A stretch of 64,000 nt of DNA from Notospermus geniculatus (GCA_002633025.1 NMRB01001075.1:119674-183673), one strand, 5' to 3'. Shown: positions 1 through 11,984, counted from the stretch's first letter. Notes: generated by a model from the letters alone, not told the origin. Numbers and translations are program-made.

Positions 1-140
1 AATGTCCAGGGGTAGATGTCCGAGACCAGATGTCCTAGGGGAGCAGAAGTCCTACGGGGGTAAATGTCTGGGGGAGGGGCAAATGTCCAGGCGGCAGATG
101 TCCTAGGGGGTAAATGTCCGCAGGGCCAAATGTCCTGATA
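1..140. repeat. Degenerate short tandem repeat
   Basis: The word ATGTCC followed by a G-rich stretch recurs roughly every 16-25 bases (for example near 3, 19, 32, 64, 82, 98, 113 and 129). The copies are irregular in length and sequence. This is low-complexity repeat DNA, continuing from outside the window. Confidence 0.7.
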
Positions 141-149
141 CCTTTCTAA

Positions 150-540
150 ACAAAATTAGGGGGTGTATCCCCCGGATCCGACCTTGGGAATGCCCGTGCA
201 CATACCCCGTGCGTAGCACGGGTATCAGCTAGTATGTATATTATGGTCTGAAGTTATGTAAAAGCAGTAGGGTGGTTGTCCATAACTGAAAGGAGTTTCA
301 AAGTCGTCCTCCAGTAGCTTGTGGGACATTGGTCCTGTGTTGCCTAAAAGGATTATTTTATCTAGTCATTTAAGTGTGCTAAATGTTTTAAAGAATTTTA
401 CTAGTCTTGTTTTATAAACTATTATATGTATATTCCTCGATGTACCGCAAATAGTGGTTTGAGTGAATAAAATTTCGTAATTCGTAATTCGTAATTTCAA
501 TCAAATTACCCATTCGTGATCGCGTTCCCTGGTCCTTTAA
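150..540. other. Intergenic, no gene seen
   Basis: No open frame, splice structure or strong repeat is visible. A short CGTAATT-type repeat (three units) lies near 475-495. Confidence 0.6.
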
Positions 541-544
541 ACCG

Positions 545-690
545 CGGGAGTCCAAGTGGCCTAGTGGAAACATGACCCAGTCAACACTGAGGTCAACGGT
601 TCGATCCCCGGTCGAACCCGCTCTTCAGGGGATGAGTCTCCCTGACGGCACAGGGTTTCTTCGAGCACTCTGGTTTTCTCCTGCTGCGCA
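545..690 (+). repeat. tRNA-derived SINE
   Basis: A tRNA-like head carries an A-box-like segment around 551-566 and a good B box (GGTTCGATCCC) at 598-608, followed by a body with CACAGGGTTTCTTCGAGCAC. The same head and body order occurs at 13860-14020, so this is a dispersed SINE family and not a tRNA gene: no acceptor stem closes around the boxes. Confidence 0.65.
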
Positions 691-720
691 TTAAATTTCC
701 CAGTGTTGTCTATAGACCTA

Positions 721-1153
721 CTCTTCATTCCAAATCCCCTCGGCGCGAGGTTTTCGGCCGATATCTCCTCAACGGCTGGGCCAAATTCAACATACCATGC
801 ATCAATAAACTTGTCTTTCTTGCCGGTATCTTTCTGCTATCTTCATTTTTTGCGTAAGGCCTGCATAACGGATCTCTTTCTCAAAACCCATTTCATTTCG
901 CGATGCTGTTCAGTGCAGTTTACACGTGCGCGATGCATTGCGTCATTTCAAAATGGCCGCCATTTCGGCCGTCAGCACAAACGGTGATTTGTGAAACAAC
1001 TTTTTTCTGTCACGTTTTTCGGGAAATTGACTGTGATGATGGCTGTACCGCCAAGAAAGATAAGTCAACTGACGTATGTTTCATCAAAATCGGCCCAGCC
1101 GTTGCGGAGCTATCGTTGATAAACCTCGCGCCAAGGGGATTTGGAATGGAGAG
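721..1153. repeat. Inverted-repeat element with ~105-bp arms
   Basis: The left arm (about 721-825) is nearly complementary to the right arm (about 1045-1153). Shared words include CATTCCAAATCCCCT, GGCGCGAGGTTT and CAACGGCTGGGCC. The arms differ at scattered sites, so the element is old. The short open frames in it are antisense shadows of the two arms. Likely a non-autonomous DNA transposon. Confidence 0.7.
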
Positions 1154-1555
1154 TAATAATGCCGGATTTGGCGCCAGCTTTCGATTCAATGTGTTTAAAC
1201 TTACAAAGTCAGCAACAAGTGAGCGAAAAGAATAATCTAACCAATTCTGGCATCCATAAAACCGTCTCAAGAAACCCCATTCTCCCTTGTCATGAACTGA
1301 TTCCGGAATGCATTAAGGTTTCAATTGCAGGAAGATTACAAAAGCTCTCAGCTTTGATCAAATTGTCTTATCAGGTGCACGGTTAATTGGCTTTCAGTTT
1401 CATTTAAATCGTCATTCTGGTCGCATCCGTTCTGTCTCGTCAAATCACGTCTCGTGCGAGATCGACAGGGTTCTGATGAATGTAACACATGATGGCGGTC
1501 GGAAGAAGCAATTTAGAACGACCCGCTCTCAAATGGACATTTTCCGTTCTTTTCG

Positions 1556-1776
1556 AAGATAACACAATTTTATGATTGTCGTCTGACTCCACATCTCGTG
1601 AAATCTCGCCCCAACGAGAACTAGGACGTAGATAACACAATTTTATGATTGTCACCTGACGCCATATCTCGTGAAATCTCGCCCCAGCGAGAACTAGGAC
1701 GGAGATAACACAATTTTATGATTGTCATCTGACTTCACATCTCGTGAAATCTCGCCCCAACGAGAACTCGAACGTA
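1556..1776. repeat. Three-copy ~72-bp tandem repeat
   Basis: Units start near 1557, 1631 and 1704 with GATAACACAATTTTATGATT and contain ATCTCGTGAAATCTCGCCCC. They differ by a few substitutions. The array lies about 90 bases upstream of the coding exon of the cysteine-rich peptide gene, so it would sit in its 5' intron or upstream region. Confidence 0.85.
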
Positions 1777-1861
1777 GAAGCGACCATGACATTATCACAT
1801 TAGTTTTCATTGCATCTTTTACACGGGTTTTTCTAACGTTATTTCCCCGTCTTATTTTCAG

Positions 1862-2098
1862 ATGTATCGTTTGTCCATTGTCGTCTGCCTTCTGATCTCG
1901 TTGACTCTCGTCTCGTGCGAGGAAGTGGACGAGGCTTCCTGTTGGACGGCTACCCTACAGGAAAGAAGCGACTGCCGATACCAGCGGGTGGAGTGTAATA
2001 GTTACTGTGGTCCGTGGACGAAAGACAAGCGAAAAAAATGTGCAGATGACTGTTATAATGATTATTTAGTGTGTATCGGGTGCAAAAGCAAAACGTGA
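1862..2098 (+). CDS. Secreted eight-cysteine small peptide
   Basis: A 78-residue frame. Residues 1-19 form a hydrophobic signal peptide (MYRLSIVVCLLISLTLVSC), followed by an acidic stretch and a compact region with eight cysteines (C-W, C-R, CNSYC, CADDC, CIGC), enough for four disulfides. The ATG directly follows a strong splice acceptor (TATTTTCAG at 1853-1861), so a 5' untranslated exon is expected upstream. A polyadenylation signal follows 13 bases after the stop. No close family is recognised. It could be an antimicrobial, venom-like or signalling peptide; nothing in the sequence decides this. Confidence 0.75.
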   Translation: MYRLSIVVCLLISLTLVSCEEVDEASCWTATLQERSDCRYQRVECNSYCGPWTKDKRKKCADDCYNDYLVCIGCKSKT

Positions 2099-2110
2099 AA
2101 ATGTTTGTTG

Positions 2111-2116
2111 AATAAA
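2111..2116 (+). promoter_or_regulatory. Polyadenylation signal of peptide gene
   Basis: AATAAA lies 13 bases after the TGA of the cysteine-rich peptide frame, supporting a very short 3' untranslated region. Confidence 0.75.
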
Positions 2117-2169
2117 TATGGTTGTATGATGGTTTTGAATACTAGTAGGTATTTTAGTTATCTAGCCAA

Positions 2170-3120
2170 ACGCAACAACTCGAGAGCCGATTAGGCCTGC
2201 TTTCTCTGGCTCTTGATTGTAAAGTCCCGCGAATGACGTCATCATTTTGTAGGTGGCAGCACTGTCAATGGTGGCTTTTATTCAAATGACCCTGACGTCA
2301 TCTGGATCATGGCGACTTCACTGATGTGACTGGGACGTAAACACTAAGCGATTGTTAACACATATGCAGGAGGAAACCGACGTAGTGCCGGTGAGCGTTG
2401 TGAAGAGAGGTGTCTTGTCTATCATGTGAACTTGACTGGAAATCGCCCCCGTGACCTCAGAGGCGCGAGGTACCAATGTCTTCACTACTCCATTTTGACA
2501 GCTGCTGGGAATGAATGTTTTGCTAATCCGCGTGAGGGCAGGCAGGTTTGTGTACTGATGATTTTAAAGTTCGTGGCCTGCAACCCTGGAAATCTCGTAG
2601 TGTAATGAAACCACGCAAAGACAATTTCGTCAAAAATTACCAGGAATATTATTATGAAAATACATAATTTACATGCATTCTATGAAAATAATTTATATAA
2701 ATATGATAAAAATATATGGCACTGTATCCTATTGTATCTACAAACATAGCAGCCAACTACAATCCGACTTGTATAGCTTTCAGATGTTTTCCTATCAGCG
2801 ATTCGTCAGGGAGGTTTTTTTTCGTAATGGCTTGACGGTATCGCAAGATATGGCCACAGCGTGACGATCTGCGGATTGTTGGTCAATATCATCTGTTCCC
2901 CTGTGGCCTAACATCAGCAGTCTGTCCATTTATCTATTGGATTGTGATGGGTAGCGTAAATTTGCCGCCATTAGAGCACGGTCTCTGGTATTGGGTCCAT
3001 CAACGCCGAAACAGGACAGTTATTAACCCTTTCATGCCAGAGACAATTTCACGAAGAACAGAAAAATGTCCATAAATTCTGAAAAGTTACGTTGTTTATG
3101 AATGTCCCCATCTGTGAGTG
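2170..3120. other. Intergenic, no gene seen
   Basis: No spliceable frame or repeat stands out. Short frames have no supporting signals. Confidence 0.5.
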
Positions 3121-3127
3121 TCCAATA

Positions 3128-3400
3128 CAACAGACCCTTTCGCGGAAAATGGCGCCCGTTTGTTTTCAAATTTTTACGGCCTAATTTCTCTCAAATAACA
3201 CTTCAGTTTCTGGATCTAAATGCACATTTCACTTCCATGAAGAGAGTAGTGCATGTACCAGAAAATTGGTGTGAATATTTTGGCTATTTTTGGAGATGGA
3301 ACTTTGCTAAAAGTACACGTGTTTGCAGAAAAGCGAAAACAAACGCAATATAACAATAGGGCGGCCATTGTCCTCCAAACCTTCTATTGTCTGACAGAAT
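3128..3400. repeat. Dispersed repeat, copy 1
   Basis: The stretch beginning CCCTTTCGCGGAAAATGGCG is about 80% identical to 9018-9265 in the same orientation over roughly 220 bases. The copy here lies just past the 3' end of the receptor gene, the other in its third intron. Confidence 0.75.
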
Positions 3401-3657
3401 AAGCCACGACTTGACAACAGGGGACACACAGAGAACGTGTCGATCTATCTGCCAGCGTTTCCCAAACAATAAGGGGAAACACTGACGTACAGAAACACTG
3501 GCAGATATGACACCTGGGACGATGTTACCTTGCAGTAACGCATACACGGTTGGTGCATAACTTCATTGAGATAATTCGAACGGATTACACTAAAGCGATA
3601 ATCTTCTTTCGTTCGTAATAAGAACCACTAAAAAGACGCTGACATCGGCTAATCGGC

Positions 3658-6600
3658 TTAGCCTAACCCAAGATTGACGTCCAGATTCAACCCCGTCGAT
3701 GCCCGACGCTCTCCACCGAGATTATCCTCTCCTTTGTGAATTTCATCTTCGAACCCTGCCGGCACGGACAAAATGGCGTCGCCTTCGATATTCGGCCGGA
3801 TACTACCGTCCACATCACCGGAAACAGTCTCCTTTTCGCCGTGGATGCCCGGCAATGCTTCTACAACCTCGTCCTCAATGTCCTTCACATCCACTTCTGT
3901 ATCAGAACCATGTATATCCGGCACAACCTCATCAACCTCGTCCTCAATATCCTTCACATCCTTTTCTGTATCAGAACCTGAGTTGCTGGATGACCTTGAG
4001 AATGTTGGGGACGAGGATTCGCCAGATTTTGATGTGCAAGTTGAGCACGATGAACTGCTGCTGTCCGAGCGTGAAACTCGGCGTTCCTTTATCACGTGAC
4101 TGCACACGTGATCCGGCTTGCCTAATTTCGAGCACTTTCGAGATATCTTACGTTTAGGCTCGTTTTCATTCAAATCTGATTGTTCACCATTTTCAGCATT
4201 ATCGTCGTTAATTTGTTCATCTGGTGTGTCAAATGACACTTCACCGCCAGGGATTTCCACATCCGCGTCAGGTTTTTCGTCCTGAACGTGTATTAGTCCG
4301 CCATCGCGATCGGCATCGACCACAGCGCCAGGTGTGACGTCGTTTTTATTCTCAAAGTCAGATGTCTCGAAATCCGAAGTCGTTGGTTCCACACTGCCCA
4401 GATCAGCAGGAATGTTACCAGAATTGTCTATAGGAGGCGAATCAATGTCAACTTCTACTGCCAAATTCCCACCGTCTGGATCTTCCGGTTGAAAACGTTC
4501 ACTATAGGGTAAATCGAAGTTCAGTTCCTCCACAGAGTCAAGCGAAGCCTGCGCCTTCAAATACGTCGGCGGTCCCACATCCATCACGTTTGAATCCTCC
4601 TCCGATTCGAGAGGTTCGTAACCCGCTTTTACGTAGCCTTCAAGGTCATCCGACTCGACCGATTCACTTCGGGAAAGTCCGGCGAATCGAAGGTCAAAGC
4701 TGCCATCGTAACGAGGATCGTGGAAACGAGTGTCCGACAAATCGATGGAGCCTCTCGAGGCTGGTTCTATACCGTCATCAGAATTGCGGGACGAGGTATC
4801 AGAATTCGTTTGATCGTTTGGTGGTGGGGGTGTGATTTCTATATCGATATCATTTAGGACGGCGGTGTCCCCATCCAGTTCATCCGGTTCGACGACCACG
4901 CCGTCCATTTTGACGTCAGAATCGTCGTCCGCCTTCGGTGGCGCCACATCTACGGGGGCTTCAACTTTGAAATCCACGATCACATCTGCGTCATCAATGA
5001 CGTCACTAATCGCGTCAAGATCTGTTGACATCTTTCTCTGATTTCTATCAAGTTCTTGAATGACGACCACATCTGGAAATGGAAAATTGTTCAGTCATCA
5101 TTCTGTCCGCTACGTGTCGCCACTGTTCTAGCATGACGCATTTGACTATGTCATGCCAGTTATCTCCACGTGCCAAGTCATCAAGTAGGCTTAGAGTCTC
5201 AACAAGTGGACGAAAAACAGCTCTTTTTAAAAGTCACACGCTCATGAGAAATACCATAGCCGTCGGTTCGTATTTTTGTTCGAACCCGAGTAAGAAAGTC
5301 ACGTGAAAGTGGCATGCTTCCATGTGAAACTAGAACTGTGAAATTTGCTTGACAGCAAATTTGATGGTCCCTACATCAGAAAATGGAAATTGAATGAAGA
5401 AAGGGCAAGGAGGGGGGTATGACTCTGTGGCACAGCAGTCAGGGAGGGAGGCGAGGGGCAGAGGCCTGCCTTCAGAGACCAGAGGAAGGGCAAAGTGGTG
5501 GAGACGGAGACGGATCCATCATTCGTGCCTGAACCAAACGAAAAACAAACAAACCAAGGGAAATAACGAAGTTCATCAGTTCAGAATAAAAACCTCTTCA
5601 AATTCACTAATAAAGTCATTTTTTGAAACTAACATTTCAGACCTGGATACAAATATTGAATACTCGATGGCACTGCTTGATTTTGAGGTCATTGAATAGT
5701 TTTCTTGGAATCGTGTGCCAATTGAGTGTGGAAGAAGATAGATAGAAATAAAAATTTCCTACCTACCCAGTGATATCAAGATGGTCCCTTCATTGATAAT
5801 GTAGGGACCATAATGATCTGATTGATGATCGACTGTGACCATAACACTTTTTTTCATTATCTAGCTGCTGCTAACAAACTTTCTCAACTTTCTTTTTGAA
5901 CAAAAACACGAATGGACAGCAAGGGTAGCTCTCGCGAAACGTATGACTTTAACTGGAACCATCGGAGCTGAATCAAGGTGGGGCATGCCGAATGAAGAAG
6001 TTTCTCCAAAAAGCTGTGGACACCAGTTGTGACTGCAGCAATGACGCTACCAACATACCCGGGGGATTATCCTCCACCTTCATCACCAACTTCCCTCCCT
6101 TTAAATCAGTCTGATCGCCCTCTGTCGACCGGCTTGAAAGCGACACTGCATCATCACCGTCCATTGTAAGCACAACACTGGCTCTATTTGCAGAGTACTC
6201 AATTTTTGGTTCTTGATACGTAAATTTGTTCTTTTTCTTTGACTTTGGACCTTTAACGGCGCCATTTTCCTTTTCTGAAAAAAAGTCAAAAATCAATTTT
6301 TGTGCGTCACTTCCGGTGAGAAATTCCGGAAATTACCGAGTTGTTCCGAAGGTGCCGAATGAAAGCAGAATAAAATTCGACTGCTAGAATGTACATTTCT
6401 ACAAATAAATTTACAAATAAAGGCAGAGGCGAAACAAACTTTGTTGTTTGTGGAATAATATCAAAAATACTGTGGGAAAAGTATAGTTTAGAGCCCCAGA
6501 CACCAAACCCAGAAAAACATGGCTTTTAAATAATGAATTTAAAACTCCTTGTCGAACAGATTAATTACATAATTACCCTATCACCTGCCAAGAAATGAAA

Positions 6601-9600
6601 ACTCGTTACATCTTTTCAACATTATCCTTTTTAAATACTGTAACATTAGGTTTTAAGGAGGGAAGTGGGAAATATTTAATGAATAAATAATCACTCAGAT
6701 GGATTTTAAGCACATCTACGTATCACGTCTGATCACATTGTTTTCTCTTTGTAAGTAATTATCGTCGTATTTCATACTGCGTTGCGTGTACGATAGCACC
6801 TGGTAACTGGCTCAACAAATATGGTGAAATTAAAGGGAGAATGTAATGCATCGAGTTAATAGAGGGTGTGCACGTGATGTCACTTCCTGTGTAACCCTTA
6901 GTTTATGCCGCCATATTGGATGGAACGTTTATTAGAAATTACTGAAGTTAATGAGACCGAAAGCAAAATATTTTGTTGAACTACTTCTAAAATCATTCCA
7001 ACTTTCTGGTATATGAACTGGAGAATAAAACCCCATCTTTTCCCAAGATTTTGCATTTAATACTTGTTTATCAGGCGTGAAAATTAGCAATTAACACCTT
7101 GGATCTCAAATGCGTTGTTGGACTGCCGATGTAGAGGTGGCCGCCTAGCGGCAGTAAGACGAACTACAAAAATGCATTACAAAATGTATATGTACGTAGT
7201 AAATCGGGTCAATTCGCCGACAATGTAATAAGTCCCTGGATTCGAGAGTGGCGCGGTGGCGCCGGCTGTCGAGAAAAAGTGGTAATACCGTGATCCTTTA
7301 AAATCAACCAATGGGAGGGGAGAAAAAATTCAGACCGACGAATCTTACCTTTTTCATCGTCTACGAACACTTCGTTATCATAACCACTTTCTTGACGGTA
7401 CATGCCTAAAATTGATCGTTAGAAATAAGAGAAATTTGTTTGGTTGTGGTCACGTGACAATGACATGAACGTAAACAAGGATCAATAGGGAGGTTTACAA
7501 ATCAAACGATAAACGTTAACGACAAGTTATTTTTGAACCAAAAATGCAATATAAAATCTGGTGAATGTGTAGTGTGAAAAATAACGTTGTCGTGAAGTTT
7601 ACGTTTGTCGTTTGATTCCTAAACCTCCCTAATATAAGAATTTACCGTAAGAAATGGCAACTACATTATAACAAATCTCTAGTCTACTGAAAAACTGAAA
7701 GAACCACTTTCATTGGCTTCAACATATGCAAGGACGATTTTCATTGGCTAACATGGCCTGGTTATCCAATGGGATGTATTTTTACCTAAATCGTCATCAC
7801 TTAACGTCCCTTCGACGGACTTTCTCCGCTTCTTAGCTGATTGTATCTGTTCTTTTTTAGTAGTCGGCATCAGAGAATAGGTGTCTGGAAGAAAACGGCG
7901 GTTCGATTGATTCAAATAGTTTGGTCACAGGAGGACAAAGTCTCAGACTAAGGCATTTGACTGGCAAATCTGAACACCGTTTACACTCGTCCCCAGTGGC
8001 CTCGAGCTCAATACTAGTTATACGTTCTCAACCACTGGCACAGATGGGGCCTAATCATGTTCCTGAACACGAGATGGCGCAAACTGTCATCAACCAATCA
8101 GCGACCAGTATATCACGCAACTAGGGGAAAACATGAAACATTTTCTTATTGGCTGATCGCTCATTGGCTGGTTGATCGAGCGCGTTCGTCAACAACTGGT
8201 AGTGACATCTAGTGTTCAGAAACTTTGGCACCAAGTGTTTCAGTGGATGAGGGTGACAGCTTCGAGCAGAGGCCGATACCACTGAATTATTGAGTGTAAA
8301 CACCGTTGAGCACAGGTACCCCTGTAGGGGAATCCATGCACTTACATGTATATTTCAAAAATTTTGGACCTCTCTCGAATGTTTCACAAGTTTTATCATC
8401 AGCTGATAACCTCGAAAACACGGGTCGGTATCTTTCATTTGTGCCCGGGCTGCATAACTTGCTACCTACCACAACGCGGGACTCGAACCCGGGGATTCTC
8501 ACATGCGGTACCCTCATAAGCTTCTAACACTAGTAGGCCTATTCCATTTGTTTCCATCAACCCACCTTTGATAAAGCAATAGTTCCTAAGGACGAAGTAG
8601 AGGATGACCGCCACGGCTACCAGAACGACCACGATGAGAACGACGACAACGATGATGACGATGGTCGTTGTTGACAACGAGTCCGCTGAAATGCAGGCTT
8701 CAGAAATGAGCTGAGAGGCACAGAAGTCTAAAACAGCATGCAGTAGCTTATATACCATCTACCGTATGTACGTACATGTAGGACTACTCAGCCTTGCCCG
8801 AGATTTCTAAGTCTCGTTGCGAAGTTACGTTCACTCTCGATCTCGCGAGATAACGTCAGCTGGTCAGTCTCGGGTCTGTTTCCGATTCAGTTGCTTTCTG
8901 GAAGTTCGGCACTTCTACTGCTTAATGCAATATTCAAAGACTATTGCCTTGCCAAGTGGCACTAGAATGTCAAACACCAATGCCCTCCTCGGTAGATTAG
9001 TGTTATGTTAATAGACCCTTTTCGAGGAAAATGGCGCCCGTTTGTTTACAAATATTTACGGCCAAATTTCTCTCAGATAACACTTCGGTTTCTGGACGTG
9101 AATGCAGATTTCATTTCCGTGAACAGAGTAGTGCACAGACCAGACAATTGGTGTGAATATTTTGGCTAATTTTGGAGATGGAACTTTGCCAGAAGTACAT
9201 GTGTTTGCAAGAAGGCAAAACAAACGCCTAAAGAAAACGCCTTTTTCCCCGAAACCGTCTATTCGTCGTTGCCAACTTACATTTTACTTCTACTGGTGTA
9301 GAGAAGTGGATTTCGCCTGTAACATCCGTCACCAACAACGAACAGAACCTTCTTTTATCGTTCAAATTAAATTTGGCAGTCTTTTTGCCTTTGGCTACAT
9401 CGTGGAAGTCACACTGGGTGGATTTGAATCCTGCACAGCATTTGACCTTGAGTGAGGTGTACGAGGGTCCATATAAGGGCCACGTCCCCACGATTTTCTT
9501 GTCCTTTTGGGTGAAGGTAACGTCTTTCATATCAGGTTGAACTGAAATGCACAGTAACCTGAGTTGAAATTCGGTGGTATTCAAACCATTGGCTTGCTAT

Positions 9601-11457
9601 CGCGAGGCTCAGGATCTTAGATCTCATGGTCGGAATACAGTGGTGGGGAAGGATTGGTAGTCCCAAGAATGCTTGTCCAAGTTTCAATTGTCTGGCATTT
9701 TAAGATCATTGTTAATTTCCCCTGATCATGATCATTGTTAATTTCACCTGCTTTGTTGTTTAATCTCACGTTGCACAATAGAACCGGTTTAACGTTTAAC
9801 GTTTTTCAGTGTGGCTATTTTCCTGTGTGACTCCCATTGTTCGGAACACACTGGGAAACGGACTCGCGGTTTCTCTGTGTGTCGCTCTTTGTCAAGTCGC
9901 CGCTTATGGCCGCGTTTATACTTCGACGCAAGACCATCGGCGTCCGACGCGCGATCAAAATCTGGACGCCGACCTAATGGTGTCGGCATACAGATTTTGA
10001 TCGTGCGTCGGACGCCGATGGTCGTGCGTCGTAGGCTTATTCCGTTTGTCACACTGGCACAGGGCCGGATCCAGGGTTGACAGAAAGGGGGCGTAGCTTT
10101 ACGGAGGTGGAGAGCACCGAAAGCGCGAAGCCCAAATGGGGGGTCTGGGGCCCTCCCCAGAAATATTTGTCAATTTAAGTGCTTTTAGATGCTTTTTTCT
10201 GGCGTCTGAGAGCTAAATACTCGGATTTTTATGTGATTATATTTTTCTTGCTAAAAAAATCATTGCTCTGCCAAAAAAAGGGGACGTACGCTCCCACGCC
10301 CCCTCCCCCAGATCCGACGCTGCACACGGGCCTCACTGAAAAATGCTACACCGGACTTCGATTTTCGGGGGATTTAGACTCCTGTCACAGGGGTAGTGAT
10401 GATCCAAAAACTACTGCTCCAGCAACAGTTGGAAGTACTTACACTTAGCAGCCATTCTTGGTGATGAATACGTGACGCCATTAAAGTCATAGACAAATAG
10501 ATAGCACTCATATATCTGAAAATCGTGTTGGACTCGAAACGTCACTTTGGTGTCTTTGACATTGGTAACGTTGTGAAACATACATGGTGGCGAGGTTGTA
10601 CCAGGGGTGACGTCACAATACTTCACAACAATTGACTTGTAAGGTTTATCGAGTTTTTTCCATGTTGCTGTGATGTTTTGGCCATCCCGATAGAAGTTCA
10701 CATTGCCTTTGGTTTTGAGGTCTGGCTGTGCTGAAAGGGTGGAGAAGGGTATAAATTAGGTTTGACGGGGATCCCACAAACCAAAAGTCAAATATTCTAA
10801 CTCAGTAGGTTGTTCAGAAATATTATGGAGTCATCGACTATGGCATGATATTTGTTGCAATAATACAAATATATAACAACATAACAAAAAATAAGAAAAT
10901 ACATTGTAGTATTAAATACTATATTCAATGTCAACAATATATTTTTGTTCCGAAAATATATTCATGAATGAATAAATTTTTGGAACCAAATTATGTTATA
11001 TAACAACATAACAAAAAATAAGAAAATACATTGTAGTATTGAATACTATATTCAATGTCAACAATATATTTTTGTTCCAAAAATATATTCATGAATGAAT
11101 AAATTTTTGGAACCAAATTACACATGTATATTATATAACAACATAACAAAAAATAAGAAAATACATTGTAGTATTGAATACTATATTCAATGTCAACAAT
11201 ATATTTTTGTTCCAAAAATATATTCATGAATGAATATATTTTTGGAACAAAAATAGTATTATAGTATTGAATATTGCATTAACGAATATCATGCCATAAT
11301 CGACTGTATTCGTCAAAAATCATTGTTATTTCTAAACAACAATTTCGAGAAGTCGGTGATATTGCGGTAGGCCTAGTTCTCATAGTCCCTTCTTACCTCG
11401 ACATAAAACTAATGACGTCATAAGAACTGTCAGAATTTCCAACGTTTTCGTCGCCAT
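3658..11457 (-). CDS. Cytokine-receptor-like single-pass membrane protein
   Basis: Eight exons, read on the minus strand: 11397-11457, 10443-10730, 9281-9541, 8566-8685, 7786-7884, 7349-7405, 6059-6274, 3658-5072. All splice sites are GT-AG and every intron is phase 1; the joined frame is 838 residues. Exon 1 is a signal peptide. Exons 2 and 3 each encode one fibronectin-type domain starting QPD, with matching cysteines (VKYC...C and VKCC...C, then a C in a late strand and a final C at the exon end) and N-glycosylation sites in the first. Exon 4 is the membrane segment (about 22 Val/Ile/Leu-rich residues), followed by RN and a basic turn. The tail has tyrosines (TYSLMP, GYDNEV, TYQEP, IEYSA), then about 470 acidic, serine-rich residues with a repeated DVKDIEDEV block. 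The phase-1, domain-per-exon layout resembles class II cytokine receptors, but no WSXWS or Box1 motif is visible, so the ligand and family are unknown. Confidence 0.85.
7488..7629. mobile_element. MITE family A, copy 1
   Basis: A 142-bp palindromic element with ends GGGAGGTTTA...AAACCTCCC, flanked by TA on both sides. It has inner arms around TCAAACGATAAACGTTAAC and a middle with AAAATGCAATATAAAATCTG. It lies upstream of receptor exon 6, in the intron between exons 5 and 6. Confidence 0.9.
8455..8530 (-). repeat. tRNA-derived SINE head
   Basis: On the minus strand a B box (GGGTTCGAGTCCC) and upstream tRNA-like sequence with a CTTATGAGGGTA run are visible. It lies just downstream of the receptor membrane exon, within the next intron. 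No complete tRNA fold is apparent. Confidence 0.5.
9018..9265. repeat. Dispersed repeat, copy 2
   Basis: Direct copy of 3128-3400 (CGAGGAAAATGGCGCCCGTT and on). It ends within about 15 bases of the splice donor of receptor exon 3. Confidence 0.75.
9905..10045. repeat. Palindromic repeat
   Basis: The two arms GACCATCGGCGTCCGACGC and its complement at 10000-10026 are joined by a loop holding a second inverted pair (ATCAAAATCTG/CAGATTTTGAT). A short non-autonomous element in receptor intron 2. Confidence 0.75.
10065..10325. repeat. Dispersed G-rich repeat
   Basis: Begins GGGCCGGATCCAGGG, contains GGGGTCTGGGGCCCTCCCC and ends in CCCCCTCCCCCAGATCCG. The same style recurs at 14030-14300, 46905-47130 and 57605-57730. 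Such blocks are common interspersed repeats in invertebrate genomes. Confidence 0.6.
10865..11255. repeat. AT-rich three-copy tandem repeat
   Basis: A unit of about 126-136 bp, starting ATATAACAACATAACAAAAA, occurs three times (near 10872, 10998 and 11135). Each unit ends in a palindrome built on TTTGTTCCAAAAATATATTC / GAATAAATTTTTGGAACC. It lies in receptor intron 1. The repeated small frame on the minus strand is a by-product of the repeat. Confidence 0.9.
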
Positions 11458-11984
11458 CTTCTTCTGTTTACCCTGAAAAAACAGAAATGCAATGTCCACT
11501 CACAAACGCATCGAATAATAGACGAGTGTGCTGTCAAGCAAACTGATGAGTGAGACTCGGACATTTTTTCGATCTTCCACACTGTTCGATGAGACCATGT
11601 TAGTTGTTGTTTTCGACCAATCACCATCCTCCTTACTAAGTAACAAGTGCTTTGATTGGTAGGCAGAAATTCGCAATTATTCATGAAGCGCTCAAGGTTA
11701 TAATTGGTTGATTCTGGGCCAATGGCAGCCACCAGAATGACTGGCTTCAACGCCATTGCATGCATATGCACTAAGAGCCGCACATGCAGCCGTTTTGTGC
11801 GTATTTTGACGGGCAGTAGGGGGCGTTTTGTGAAAAACTTCAAAGGGCTATATTTTGATAATCGTGGCGAGGTCCAATGTAAATGTAGGCTACCACAAAA
11901 CATGAAGTAAAAGCATTTGTTAGCTTTTATGAATACCAGCCATTATCAAATATGGCTTGTATGGGATTCTGATATATGTATATG

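Noticed and set aside
1-140. CRISPR-like array
   Set aside because: Repeats are short, irregular and G-rich, without conserved spacers, and the genome is eukaryotic.
598-608. Possible tRNA genes (545, 8455, 13860, 51985, 58255)
   Set aside because: Only A/B-box-like heads are present; no closed acceptor stems or anticodon arms, and bodies match each other as SINEs.
3699-4157. Plus-strand frames of 81-152 residues opposite receptor exon 8
   Set aside because: Antisense to a well-supported coding exon with biased acidic codons, which open such shadows.
8841-8850. TCTCGCGAGA promoter-type motif
   Set aside because: It lies in the middle of the receptor gene (intron 3) with no start site or exon nearby, so a promoter role is unsupported here.
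11430-11903. A 157-residue minus-strand frame overlapping the receptor signal exon
   Set aside because: A different frame from the supported ATG at 11457, with no domain; the phase-consistent splice model uses the other frame.
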